Both the position numbers and the translations under genes were made by a program. Positions 55,615-63,634 of a DNA stretch of 64,000 bases are shown piece after piece. The notes below the pieces were generated by a model that saw only the letters and a program-made list of their open reading frames with translations, was not told where the DNA came from and did no database searches. The stretch's first letter is position 1, and each line of letters begins with the position of its first letter. The stretch comes from Candidatus Poribacteria bacterium (GTDB lineage Bacteria > Poribacteria > WGA-4E > WGA-3G), in assembly GCA_009841255.1 (NCBI GenBank), contig VXMD01000081.1, forward strand, positions 38,599-102,598, given 5' to 3'.

Positions 55615-55656
55615 CGGACTGGAGACCCCATCCTTTAGGTTGGGGAGGAAAGTCCG
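55615..55656 (+). repeat. left-end hairpin of tnpB element 2
   Basis: Outer arms CGGACT/AGTCCG enclose an inner stem CCCC/GGGG around ATCCTTTAGGTT. The design matches the left end of element 1, but with different stem bases. Confidence 0.75.
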
Positions 55657-55696
55657 CCCTTGTGCATGAGACCAAGGCGTTTTTTTGAAAAATACC

Positions 55697-55725
55697 TTGG
55701 CATTTTTAGTAAAATGTGGTTTAAT
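55697..55725 (+). promoter_or_regulatory. promoter of tnpB 2
   Basis: TTGGCA, a 17-base spacer, then TTTAAT. Transcription should start close to 55731, the first base of the structured leader. Confidence 0.6.
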
Positions 55726-55730
55726 ATATG

Positions 55731-55824
55731 TATCACGTTGGACCGACATGTATTGCGTTACCGCTTGGTAACGTGTCGGTCCCACCCACAATACAGGGGT
55801 TAACGACGTGATACGTGATATACC
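55731..55824 (+). ncRNA. structured tnpB leader RNA, copy 2
   Basis: P1 pairs 55731-55738 with 55813-55820 (8 bp; a second complementary copy lies at 55806-55813). P2 pairs 55740-55748 with 55774-55782 (9 bp). P3 pairs 55756-55762 with 55767-55773 (7 bp) under the loop GCTT. The pseudoknot pairs 55749-55755 (TGTATTG) with 55789-55795 (CAATACA), 7 bp. GGGGTTAA follows. The start codon comes four bases after P1. Segment lengths equal those of copy 1 except for one extra base pair in P2. Confidence 0.7.
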
Positions 55825-57030
55825 GTGAAACAACAAAAACAGAATCGCAGAACGTACAAAGAAAAGATTCGCAATCACCCGCAGAATATGCGCTTGGGTA
55901 ATATGTTCGATGACCTTGAAGATGTCCACAACCACTTTTTGGCATTGGAGAAGCGATATTACCGCATCTACGGCAAATACGCTGGCAGATATCGGCTGCA
56001 ACCGCACTTGACGAAGTTGCTCCAGCGCACGCATCCACACTGGGCATGGATACCGCGTGATACACTTGACGCTGTGATTATCCGTATCCATATCGGCTAC
56101 GAAAGGTTCTTTGATTGGATAAAAAAGGGTAGACGCGGAAACCGACGTGTCGGACCCCCGAAGTTCAAACGCCGTGGCAAACTCCGTTCTGCGAAATTTC
56201 AAACCGGCTACAAGGTTTGGGTGAAACCCCAAGACGAAGAAAGCTTTCCGATTCCTAAAGGCACGGTTCGCCTGTCTTTCAAAGAATGGTCGGAAGATAA
56301 ACAGAAGTTTGTGTTTGTCCGTAGGCATATCTTGTATCACCACCATCGCGATTGGCAGGGGAACGTCTGTTATATCCAAATCAGCAGGGATGCTGCCGGT
56401 GAGTATTGGCTTTATGTCGTGACAGATAATACCTCCAAAGAAGTGCTGTCGGCTACAGGTGAAAGCGTAGGGATAGACTTCGGTATGGAGACGTATCTGA
56501 CGTTGAATACAGGTGAGAAGATCCAACATCCCCAACCCCTGAAACACTCCTTGAACCAACTTCGAAACCTCAACAAAGCGATCAGCCGAAAGGTTAGAGG
56601 TTCTAACAATTGGTGGCGTGCGGTGAGAGACCTCGCACGGCTTTACACCAAGATTGCCAATCAACGCAAGGACTGGCACTACAAACGTGCGACGGATCTC
56701 TGCCGACGGTTTGATACCATCGTCACCGAGACACTGAACCTTGATGCGATGAAACGTCTTTGGGGACGCAAAGTCTCTGACCTCGCCTTCGGTCAGTTTG
56801 TTGAGATATTGGCGTTCAAGTGTATCAAACATAATCGTGAGTTTCTTCAAGTCGGACAATGGACACCTACCACGAAACCGTGTTCGGATTGCGGGCATCA
56901 CAACGATAAACTTTCTCTAAACGATAGGCAGTGGACATGCCCCGAATGTGGTTCACACCACGACCGAGACATAAACGCTGCGATAAACATTTTGAGGGCT
57001 GCCTTGGGTCCCTCTGTGGAGCGGATGTAA
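55825..57030 (+). CDS. tnpB: TnpB, RNA-guided nuclease of an IS1341-type element
   Basis: 401 residues with a GTG start directly after the structured leader. RuvC residues are Asp218 (VGIDFGM), Glu302 (VTETLNLDAM) and Asp382 (HHDRD). The zinc ribbon uses Cys353/Cys356 and Cys372/Cys375. The C-terminal half is very close to TnpB 1 (GRKVSDLAFGQFVEIL versus GRKVSDLSFYQFVEIL), while the N-terminal half has diverged strongly. The two are therefore different subfamilies, not recent copies. The protein looks intact and probably active. Confidence 0.92.
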   Translation: MKQQKQNRRTYKEKIRNHPQNMRLGNMFDDLEDVHNHFLALEKRYYRIYGKYAGRYRLQPHLTKLLQRTHPHWAWIPRDTLDAVIIRIHIGYERFFDWIKKGRRGNRRVGPPKFKRRGKLRSAKFQTGYKVWVKPQDEESFPIPKGTVRLSFKEWSEDKQKFVFVRRHILYHHHRDWQGNVCYIQISRDAAGEYWLYVVTDNTSKEVLSATGESVGIDFGMETYLTLNTGEKIQHPQPLKHSLNQLRNLNKAISRKVRGSNNWWRAVRDLARLYTKIANQRKDWHYKRATDLCRRFDTIVTETLNLDAMKRLWGRKVSDLAFGQFVEILAFKCIKHNREFLQVGQWTPTTKPCSDCGHHNDKLSLNDRQWTCPECGSHHDRDINAAINILRAALGPSVERM

Positions 57031-57092
57031 GACCTTTCTCGGAAGGCGAACTGCTACGAAGCACAAGCCCCGCCCTTTAGGGCGTGGGTGCC
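57031..57092 (+). ncRNA. omegaRNA (reRNA) region of tnpB 2, non-coding part
   Basis: 62 bases from the tnpB stop to the right end, most of them in a strong terminal hairpin. With the 3' part of tnpB this should form the guide RNA. The bases that would serve as guide (from 57092) are inside the LamG gene. The region is half as long as in element 1. Confidence 0.5.
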
Positions 57093-57262
57093 TTGACGTT
57101 CATCCACGCCTCTATCGTTATCGCGGTTTTAGGATTTAAGCTGTCACTGTTTGGAACTTCGATAGCCGTCGCGCCATCTAACTCCAATGCCAGATTTTTT
57201 GCCCAAAGTGTGCCAGATATTACCAGACCGATAACGAGAATAAAAAAAAACAGAACTTTCAT
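57093..57262 (-). pseudogene. LamG-domain protein, N-terminal part (split by tnpB element 2)
   Basis: It starts at the ATG at 57262, which has AGGAGG upstream. It reads a signal peptide (KVLFFFILVIGLVISGTLWA) and the first strands of a LamG domain (LALELDGATAIEVPNSDSLN, AITIEAWMNVK) before entering the insertion element. The next residues in the intact gene are those at 55605. Confidence 0.85.
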
Positions 57263-57406
57263 GGTTTCCTCCTGAGTTGTGCCAATCTCAATTGGCAATT
57301 AGAAATTGTTCAGAGTCCGCTATGAGTTAGTTTTAGTAACGCTGGCGAGGTTTCCTTACTTCGACCTTTTACAATGTATGGTTAATTCTAAAATTCACCA
57401 TAATCT

Positions 57407-58156
57407 TCAGAGATTCGGCTTGCGTCCACCGAAGATGGCATGCCCAGCCTTCATCCAGAATACGTCAACATCGGTGAAGCCAGCCTGCTCAAGCCATTTG
57501 AGTTGATCGAATAGGGATGACGGTTTGTCAATCGCATCTGGATTGGGTTCGGATTGTGCGTAATGATTCCAGCCAAGTTCGCAGAAGGACTCATAACCTC
57601 TCAGATCGCTATCCAGATCGAGAGACCGTTGACGCACTGCTTCGTCCCAAATATCCGCCGCGAACGTCCGTCCAAACTGGTCCATCGGTTCAGTCAGATC
57701 AGCGATAATGAAACTTCCGCCCGGTGCGAGGACGGATGCCATATCTTTGAACAATGTCTGCTTTTCAATGCCATCTAAGTGGTGGATTGCGAGAGAGGAT
57801 ACAACGGCATGGATAGGAAAAGGGAACTCGCGCCAATCGCTTGCCGCCAAATCGAATTGCTTTGCCTTAAAACGATCTCCGTAAGCGACGAGTGCCTTTT
57901 CTATGTGCGCGATCATTGTCGACGAGCCATCTAAGCCGTAGACGTGAGATTCAGGGAACTTATCTAACAAAGCGCGCGTGAGAAGTCCTTCCCCACAGCA
58001 GAGATCCAGTATATACGCGGGTTCCGATGGGGGCGGAATTACCTCACAAATGCAATTAATTTGGATCTCCCGATCAGGAACGAAGTATTTCCCGTAGTCG
58101 ATAAAATCTTGAGAATTCTCCTCTTCCCATTGCGGCGTAATGACTGAACCTTGCAT
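57407..58156 (-). CDS. class I SAM-dependent methyltransferase
   Basis: 249 residues. Motif I is YILDLCCGEGLLTRALL, then VYGLDGSSTMIAHIEK and VVSSLAIHHLDGIEK, as in trans-aconitate and UbiE-like methyltransferases. The gene starts five bases after the stop of the zinc-ribbon protein, so the two are probably cotranscribed. Substrate unknown. Confidence 0.87.
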   Translation of the reverse strand: MQGSVITPQWEEENSQDFIDYGKYFVPDREIQINCICEVIPPPSEPAYILDLCCGEGLLTRALLDKFPESHVYGLDGSSTMIAHIEKALVAYGDRFKAKQFDLAASDWREFPFPIHAVVSSLAIHHLDGIEKQTLFKDMASVLAPGGSFIIADLTEPMDQFGRTFAADIWDEAVRQRSLDLDSDLRGYESFCELGWNHYAQSEPNPDAIDKPSSLFDQLKWLEQAGFTDVDVFWMKAGHAIFGGRKPNL

Positions 58157-58161
58157 AGCAT

Positions 58162-59058
58162 TTACCTTTGTGAAGCTAGATCGTCAAGCATCTGGCGGAT
58201 GTTGTGTTCACCACTATCAATAAACAGAGGGGCTAAGGGACCTCTACCGTGCAGCGTCTGAAGTAGGGTATCGATCTGTATCATACGTTGTTGAGGTGTG
58301 TGGCACCTGAGCCACCTTTTAATGAATTCACGTGCGGGTTTCGGATTACCGGTTCGCAGCGAACGGACACTTTTACGCCATGTCTGCCATCTAAAGGTAT
58401 ATCTACAGTTCGGACATTCGAGTTTTTCGTCCTTCTTTTTTAGGCTTTTGCGGTAATCTCGCCACCGACGTTTGTAGCCACAGGCTGTACATTCGATATT
58501 GCCGTACTGATGAAGCGCAACCGCTTGACACTTCGGGCAGTGCAATTCAGGCTTGGGTTGCCGATTTTTGCCGCGCTGAACCGGGACCTCGGGTCTACGG
58601 ACGGGGTTAAAACAATGCGGACAGGGCAAACGGACGCGGGTCCGCACCGACTGATTATAGGCGTCTTGAGACCAGGTCTTCCCACAAGTACACCGCAATA
58701 CGTCGGTTTTCAGGAGTGCGGCGTGGCATGTAAAGCATCTCGGTGTATTACGGAGTGCTTGACGGCAGTCACGCCAGAGGAGTCGCTCGGTACAATGTGG
58801 ACAGCGGAACCAGAGGTCGTGCGTTCCACCTTCACCTTTACTAAAGAGTGGGTCGATGCGGCGTGTTATCTTTGTGCTGCACTTCGGACACGGCACACGT
58901 CCTTCTCGGTAAACGTCGGCGACTGTAGCGATGTCCGTACAGCGAGCATAGAGTTCCCAACCGACATCCTGTAGCAATGTATCATCATAGATACCGAGCC
59001 GAGCATATCGGTAGAGTCGCCGGATTTTGATCGGTTTTACACGAGGTGCCCAGTCCAT
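58162..59058 (-). CDS. protein with multiple zinc ribbons, function unknown
   Basis: 298 residues. A helical N-terminal part (IRRLYRYARLGIYDDTLLQD) is followed by eight zinc-knuckle-like pairs, mostly CPxC or CxxC, spread over residues 55-245. Several are followed by a short Trp/Arg helix of similar sequence: RLLWRDCRQAL, KRRWRDYRKSL, TFRWQTWRKSV. This suggests a repeated ribbon-plus-helix unit of about 35 residues. The C-terminus is helical. The basic helices fit nucleic-acid binding. The ATG at 59058 has GGAGG five bases upstream. I do not recognise a named family. Confidence 0.7.
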   Translation of the reverse strand: MDWAPRVKPIKIRRLYRYARLGIYDDTLLQDVGWELYARCTDIATVADVYREGRVPCPKCSTKITRRIDPLFSKGEGGTHDLWFRCPHCTERLLWRDCRQALRNTPRCFTCHAALLKTDVLRCTCGKTWSQDAYNQSVRTRVRLPCPHCFNPVRRPEVPVQRGKNRQPKPELHCPKCQAVALHQYGNIECTACGYKRRWRDYRKSLKKKDEKLECPNCRYTFRWQTWRKSVRSLRTGNPKPAREFIKRWLRCHTPQQRMIQIDTLLQTLHGRGPLAPLFIDSGEHNIRQMLDDLASQR

Positions 59059-59069
59059 TTCTACCTCCA

Positions 59070-60089
59070 CTAAACCGGTATTTGAACGACCTCTCCGGTT
59101 TCAATGCTACGGCTAATCGCTTCCAGGACGCGCATGTTCTGATAGGAATCTTCGAGGCTTGCGTGCGGTTGTGTTTCCGCTTGCAATGACGCTGCCCAGT
59201 GCTGCATCTCTTCGAGATAACCCGGTCTACCGATGCTATGGAACGCGGTGTTAAGATCCCATTCTTCAGTGGGTGTATCAGCATAACCACCACCGGCACC
59301 AAGCCATGTCGGCATACGGTAACGGCGCAATCTGCGTGTCTCCAATACCTGAATCGCCTGATTGCCGGTACCTTTGACAAAGACCATTGCTTCCAAGGTA
59401 GGGCCCGTGCCGAGCGTCATCGTGCCGATACCGCCGTTCTCATAACGGAGGTTCACAGACATTGAAACGGTACTCGACGCAGCGTCAATCGCGCCTAAGG
59501 CAAAGACTTCGCTGACCTGTCCCATAAAGAAACGCATACAATCGGTGGGATGAATCACCTGATCGAGCATGAAGGGCCATGCAAACGGCGACCCAGCCTC
59601 CTGAAGACGCGGACTCGGGGCGAGATATCGGGTATGGTACTGGCAGGCTTCACCGAAGGCATCTTCGTTCATTAACTGCTTGGCAATTTGATGCGCAGGT
59701 GCGTGCCGCCACATCGTACCGACCATCCCCGTTTTGCCGCTCTCAACCGACGCATCGACGAGCATCTTCGCGCCTTCAGCGGTGGTCGCAGGCGGTTTTT
59801 CGGTGTAGATGTGATAACCGCGCTGGAGACACTCAATACCGATGTCGCGGTGCAGTTTGTCCTCCGGTCGACCGACAACAGCCACTGCATATAGGTCTTC
59901 ATTTTTGAACATCTCATTGTAGTCGGTATAATGGCGGAGTGCGCCGAACCTTCGGGCGTTCGATGCCGCTTTCTCTTCCACGAGATCACAAGTAGCGACA
60001 AATTCAAATTCTGGCACCATCGGTATGCACTGTTGCAATTGCGATGACATGCCACCACAGCCGATAAAAGCAATTCGGATTTTATCCAT
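59070..60089 (-). CDS. Gfo/Idh/MocA family oxidoreductase
   Basis: 339 residues. The Rossmann fold begins RIAFIGCGGMSSQLQQ. The catalytic EKP motif is intact (IYTEKPPA), and the C-terminal domain includes PFMLDQVIHPTDCMRFFMG with the His/Asp catalytic region. The ATG follows AAGGAAAA. The leader shares an 18-base core with that of PhyH gene 2. The stop is close to the zinc-ribbon gene downstream, so a three-gene run with it and the methyltransferase is possible. Confidence 0.9.
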   Translation of the reverse strand: MDKIRIAFIGCGGMSSQLQQCIPMVPEFEFVATCDLVEEKAASNARRFGALRHYTDYNEMFKNEDLYAVAVVGRPEDKLHRDIGIECLQRGYHIYTEKPPATTAEGAKMLVDASVESGKTGMVGTMWRHAPAHQIAKQLMNEDAFGEACQYHTRYLAPSPRLQEAGSPFAWPFMLDQVIHPTDCMRFFMGQVSEVFALGAIDAASSTVSMSVNLRYENGGIGTMTLGTGPTLEAMVFVKGTGNQAIQVLETRRLRRYRMPTWLGAGGGYADTPTEEWDLNTAFHSIGRPGYLEEMQHWAASLQAETQPHASLEDSYQNMRVLEAISRSIETGEVVQIPV

Positions 60090-60125
60090 TTTTTAATTTT
60101 CCTTGCGGTTCGTTTAGGCGGGTTG
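60090..60125 (-). repeat. shared 5' leader sequence, copy 2
   Basis: Bases 60097-60114 are identical to 9360-9377, at the same distance (to within a base) from the start codon. Confidence 0.6.
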
Positions 60126-60152
60126 CGTGAAGGATCGCCCTCTCCTTGCAAA

Positions 60153-60872
60153 TTATGCTATTCCTAATAGGTCCGCCAACTCATTAAAATCATTGGCGAC
60201 GAGGTCCGAGGGATGCGCATTTACGCCTTGAACTCTGCCGGGTCCGTATTCCAGAGGGCGCGGCACCAACGCTGTATGGAAACCGACGGCTTGTGAGGCT
60301 CGGAGATCGCCAGGGTGTGCGGCAACCATCATGACCTCATTGGGAGACAAACCGAGCAGGGCCGTGGCAGTCTGATAAACTTCGGGGTCAGGCTTGTAAT
60401 GTCCTGTTAACTCGGCAGACAGAATACAATCCCACGGTAGTCCCGCAAATTTTGCCATATTGGTTAGCAAGGCGACGTTGCCGTTAGAGAGTGTCGCGAC
60501 GATATATCGCGTGCGAAGCCGTTCCAAACCACTGACTGCATCGGGCCACGGTTTGAGCCGATGCCAGACCCGATTTAGATGGTCTTTATCAGTTTCGCTC
60601 AAGCCTACGATGTTAAACGCCTCAAGAAGACTATCCAAGATGCGTCGATGCAGTGCGTCAATATTCTGCCATGGCAATTCACCGCGCCGAACCCTATCCA
60701 TCGCGGGACCGTAGCCCGCGCGCCATTTCAAGGCGAATTGTGCCCAATCAATGTCAATACCGCGGGTGTCCCCGAATTTTTCGCCTTCAGCGACAATTGA
60801 ACTGTACCAATCTACAACCGTGCCGAAAACATCAAAGGTGAGTGCTTTGACGTGGGAACGTGCGTTTTGCAT
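60153..60872 (-). CDS. L-2-haloacid dehalogenase-like HAD hydrolase (type II)
   Basis: 239 residues. The nucleophile Asp14 sits in LTFDVFGTVVDW. The Ser/Asn of motif II is in VATLSNGN, Lys in YKPDPEVYQ and the acidic end in MVAAHPGDLRAS: the pattern of haloacid dehalogenase type II, which hydrolyses 2-haloacids with inversion. The ATG follows AAGGAA. The real substrate may be another small acid. Confidence 0.85.
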   Translation of the reverse strand: MQNARSHVKALTFDVFGTVVDWYSSIVAEGEKFGDTRGIDIDWAQFALKWRAGYGPAMDRVRRGELPWQNIDALHRRILDSLLEAFNIVGLSETDKDHLNRVWHRLKPWPDAVSGLERLRTRYIVATLSNGNVALLTNMAKFAGLPWDCILSAELTGHYKPDPEVYQTATALLGLSPNEVMMVAAHPGDLRASQAVGFHTALVPRPLEYGPGRVQGVNAHPSDLVANDFNELADLLGIA

Positions 60873-61180
60873 GGTGTTACGTTCCTTTCTGTTGTCTGAG
60901 ACGTGCTAAGAGGGAGAGGCTATTTCTGGTCTGTCTAAAGTCACATCATATACCAATTCATCGCGATTGTCCATTGAATTATGGTAAAACCTACAATTAG
61001 GTTTACGTTACCTGATATGGCGAGGAAACCGCGCCAGCGAGTGGAGATGCCCGGAATCCGCCATGTTCACGTATTTCTAGACTTTTCCGTGAATGTTCCC
61101 TTAAAAAAAGCACTCTGGCGTGAAGTCGGACGCCAGAGTGCCAAGGAGGTTTATATATTTAAAACCTAAGGACCTCTATA
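60873..61180. other. intergenic stretch with a terminator
   Basis: About 300 bases without a supported gene. It contains the terminator of the sigma gene (61101-61141) and otherwise shows nothing clear. Confidence 0.5.
61101..61141 (-). terminator. intrinsic terminator of the ECF sigma gene
   Basis: A perfect 12-base inverted repeat (61110-61121 and 61130-61141, GCACTCTGGCGT and its complement) with an 8-base loop. On the minus strand it is followed by seven T. It lies 40 bases after the sigma stop codon. Confidence 0.88.
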
Positions 61181-61771
61181 TCATAAACTGGTCCTGTAGG
61201 GTGCCAAAAATTTCCGGAGTTGTCGAATCGCAGCGTTTTTACGTGAGGCAACAGTGCCAATCGGACATTGGACGATCTCGGCAACTTCCTGGTAAGACAA
61301 TCCTTGAACTTCTGTCAGCCGAAACACCAATTGATGTTCTTGCGACAGTTTGTTAATTGCCGCCTGAATTGCCTCGTAAGTCTCCTTGGCGATAAGCAAC
61401 GCCTCTGGAGAGTAGTTGGTATCTGCGATAGCAACCGCAATGGGGTGAGAGTTTTCATCTTCATCGCTATAGGGTGCATCTAAAGATTCGATCTGCGGTG
61501 TTCTCTGGTCTTTCGCCAACTGTTTCAAACATACGTTCTTGGCGATGTGATAAAGGAACGTTCTAAATTTTGCAATAGGGCGATACGTTGGCACACAGCG
61601 CCATACCCGTAGGAACGTCTCCTGACAAAGATCTTCCGCGAGGGTCCGGTTTTTGACAAATCGATAGATAAAATTTAAAGTGTTTGTATAGTGACGCTCG
61701 GTTAGAATTCGGAATGCATCTCTGTTTCCATCCTTCACAGAGAGCATCAATTGTTCGTCAGTGTGTAACAT
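61181..61771 (-). CDS. ECF RNA polymerase sigma factor (RpoE-like)
   Basis: 196 residues. Region 2 includes YRFVKNRTLAEDLCQETFLR and FRTFLYHIAKNVC. Region 4 includes FRLTEVQGLSYQEVAEIVQC and PIGTVASRKNAAIRQLRKFL. The ATG at 61771 follows GAGGAG, and that Shine-Dalgarno sequence lies inside a small hairpin. No anti-sigma gene is adjacent. The gene has its own terminator. Its targets cannot be told from the window. Confidence 0.92.
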   Translation of the reverse strand: MLHTDEQLMLSVKDGNRDAFRILTERHYTNTLNFIYRFVKNRTLAEDLCQETFLRVWRCVPTYRPIAKFRTFLYHIAKNVCLKQLAKDQRTPQIESLDAPYSDEDENSHPIAVAIADTNYSPEALLIAKETYEAIQAAINKLSQEHQLVFRLTEVQGLSYQEVAEIVQCPIGTVASRKNAAIRQLRKFLAPYRTSL

Positions 61772-61777
61772 GCTTGT

Positions 61778-61793
61778 CTCCTCAAAAGAGGAG
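61778..61793 (-). promoter_or_regulatory. hairpin over the sigma gene's Shine-Dalgarno sequence
   Basis: On the sense strand CTCCTC, TTTT, GAGGAG. The second arm is the ribosome-binding site of the sigma gene, so the hairpin could limit translation. Confidence 0.5.
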
Positions 61794-61797
61794 TTTC

Positions 61798-62022
61798 TCA
61801 AGCGAAGGCGCGCAACCCTCCTTCCGTTCCGTAACGGAGGATGCCTGCTTGTTCACTCCTCGGTCTGTGCCTTCTCCATAATCGGGTCTTTGTCCAATAA
61901 CGACATGCATTGGCAATCTTAGATGCCTGTGTCTTCAGGGAGATCCAATCCCCCAAAGAATTGTCACGCTCATCTCCAGCGTGAGGCGTTGCCTTCGTTA
62001 AACACAAAACGTACTGACGCAT
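61798..62022 (-). CDS. small ORF upstream of the sigma gene
   Basis: 74 residues, basic, with two Cys and no recognisable fold (start MRQYVLCLTKATPH). Its ATG has an excellent AAAGGAG eight bases upstream, which is why it is listed. Its stop is 26 bases before the sigma start, next to the hairpin over the sigma ribosome site. Translation of this ORF could therefore affect translation of the sigma factor. It may be a real small protein or only a leader. Confidence 0.45.
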   Translation of the reverse strand: MRQYVLCLTKATPHAGDERDNSLGDWISLKTQASKIANACRYWTKTRLWRRHRPRSEQAGILRYGTEGGLRAFA

Positions 62023-62196
62023 TTTGAAAGCTCCTTTCTCAATTATTCGTCAGAGGGGGGTAGTGTTTTATACCCCTTTTTCGATCCTTAAAAAGATTAT
62101 TTAAAGTTTAACCCATATATTTTGAAACAATTCATTTAAAATTAAAAAAATATTCACGCCTTCAATTTTAATCTCTAAAGCCTGCGAAAATATCCG

Positions 62197-63327
62197 TTAT
62201 ACCTGTGTTGGCTGAAAAGGTTCCAAGGGCAGTGATGACTGTCCTGTGGTAATCAGTTCAGCAATAAGTTGTCCTGTAATCGGTGCCAAGAGAATACCAT
62301 TTTTGAAATGTCCTGATGCCAAAACAACGTTGTCATACCCGGATAGGTAACCGAGAAGCGGTCCTTTTTTGGCATGAGGTCGTAAACCTGCCCATGTTTG
62401 CACGAAGGTACTCTGCGCCAGTTGCGGTGCGATGGCAATTCCTGCGTCAATCATTTGCTTGGCACCGTCCACAGTTGCGGTTTTGTCGTAACCGACAAAT
62501 TCGACCGTCGCCCCGAGTAGGATTTTACCGTCGGCTCTCGGTACGATGTAGATGCCGAGCCCATCAATCGTTCGCTCGAAAAGTGGAGGCATCGCCTCGA
62601 CGAGGACGATCTGTCCTTTCGCAGGTTCAACGTGGATCGGGACATCAAGTTGAGCCGTAAGCGTTCCTGTCCAGCATCCTGCGGCAATCACGAACGTGTC
62701 GGCGTAGTAAGTTTCACCGTTCACGACAACACCGACAACGTGTTCCCCGCCGTTCTCGCGCACGCGGATAAAATCGGTAACAGGATTACCGACGTGGAAT
62801 CGCGCACCGAGTTTTGCGGCAGCCTTGGCAAGTGCGATCACCATCTTCGGATTACGGACTTGCGCATCTTCAGGGAACAGAACAGCACCCGCAATAGATT
62901 TTGAGAGTGCAGGCTCCAACTGCAAGGCTTGTTCCGCTGTCAAGACTTCGGTTGAGAATCCACGTTTCACGCGCCGATCTGCGAGACCGATTAATCCTGC
63001 CGCTTCCGCTGGATTGAAGAATACCGACAGCGTTCCACATTGGATCAACTCGATATCTATCTGGGTCTCTACTCGAAGTTCTTCCGCTAATGCGGGGTAG
63101 CGTGCAAGGCTTGCTCGACACAGGGTTGGATACGGTGCATCTGTTGAGGCGTGTGAGGTTAAAATTCCCGCGCCTGCCCATGAGGCTTCTGTACCAACAG
63201 CGGAGGCTTTATCGATCACTAACGATTTCACGTTCCGTTTGGCGAGATCGTAGGCGATGTTGCATCCGATAATACCGCCACCGATAATGATGGCATCGGC
63301 ATGATTTCGGCTCAAGTGCTCCTCCAT
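62197..63327 (-). CDS. FAD-dependent glycine/D-amino acid oxidase (ThiO-like)
   Basis: 376 residues. The dinucleotide fold IIIGGGIIGCNIAYDLA near the N-terminus binds FAD. The segment GTEASWAGAGIL is the FAD-contacting motif of DAO-type oxidases, and WAGLRPHAKKGPLLGYL plus VLASGHFKNGILLAP are near the C-terminus. The layout fits glycine oxidase ThiO of thiamine synthesis, but no thi gene is adjacent. The ATG at 63327 lacks a Shine-Dalgarno sequence; an in-frame TTG at 63312 has GGAGGAG upstream and may be the true start. Confidence 0.87.
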   Translation of the reverse strand: MEEHLSRNHADAIIIGGGIIGCNIAYDLAKRNVKSLVIDKASAVGTEASWAGAGILTSHASTDAPYPTLCRASLARYPALAEELRVETQIDIELIQCGTLSVFFNPAEAAGLIGLADRRVKRGFSTEVLTAEQALQLEPALSKSIAGAVLFPEDAQVRNPKMVIALAKAAAKLGARFHVGNPVTDFIRVRENGGEHVVGVVVNGETYYADTFVIAAGCWTGTLTAQLDVPIHVEPAKGQIVLVEAMPPLFERTIDGLGIYIVPRADGKILLGATVEFVGYDKTATVDGAKQMIDAGIAIAPQLAQSTFVQTWAGLRPHAKKGPLLGYLSGYDNVVLASGHFKNGILLAPITGQLIAELITTGQSSLPLEPFQPTQV

Positions 63328-63634
63328 TTTATACAACAGCTTAGAGATAGTTTAGCACATTATCGGGCATTTGTCAATTTATAGTGGATTTGGCAAATAA
63401 GTTTACATTTTTGTAGCATAGGAACCTTTTGGTCTCCTGTGCCGAGTGTGACAGGGAACTTCACAGCGCCCGCTGCAATACAAGTGTGCAGGTAATTACA
63501 GAATCTACTATAGTCCCATCGCTTATACATATTTTCGGATGCACTTTTATGCAAGAATCTGGAAGAAAAAAATTTGATGAACGGGTTGAAAATATGGTAT
63601 AATCAGAATATCATAAAACACCCGGAGAAAGGAA
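63328..63634. other. intergenic stretch between divergent genes
   Basis: About 300 bases. The right end holds the promoter of the coiled-coil gene. Nothing else is supported. Confidence 0.5.
63574..63603 (+). promoter_or_regulatory. promoter of the coiled-coil gene
   Basis: TTGATG, an 18-base spacer, then a perfect TATAAT, 31 bases before the start codon. Confidence 0.65.

Larger units (their letters stand above)
55606..57092 (+). mobile_element. IS1341-type IS200/IS605 element (tnpB only), copy 2, inside a LamG gene
   Basis: Left-end hairpin 55615-55656 and right-end hairpin 57067-57090 both have a CCTTTAGG-like loop. Inside are a promoter, structured leader, tnpB and 62 bases of 3' region. 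Deleting roughly 55606-57091 restores one LamG reading frame (...MNVKMSKPVG...), which fixes the boundaries to within about one base and shows a clean insertion with no target duplication, as expected for this family. No tnpA is present. Confidence 0.85.

Noticed and set aside
55606..56901. Minus-strand open frame of 431 codons opposite tnpB 2
   Set aside because: It is an antisense shadow of tnpB 2, similar to the shadow of tnpB 1 only because the two genes are related.
62058..62085. GGGGTA/TACCCC hairpin followed by T on the plus strand
   Set aside because: No plus-strand gene ends here, so it is not called a terminator. It may belong to the sigma gene's promoter region.
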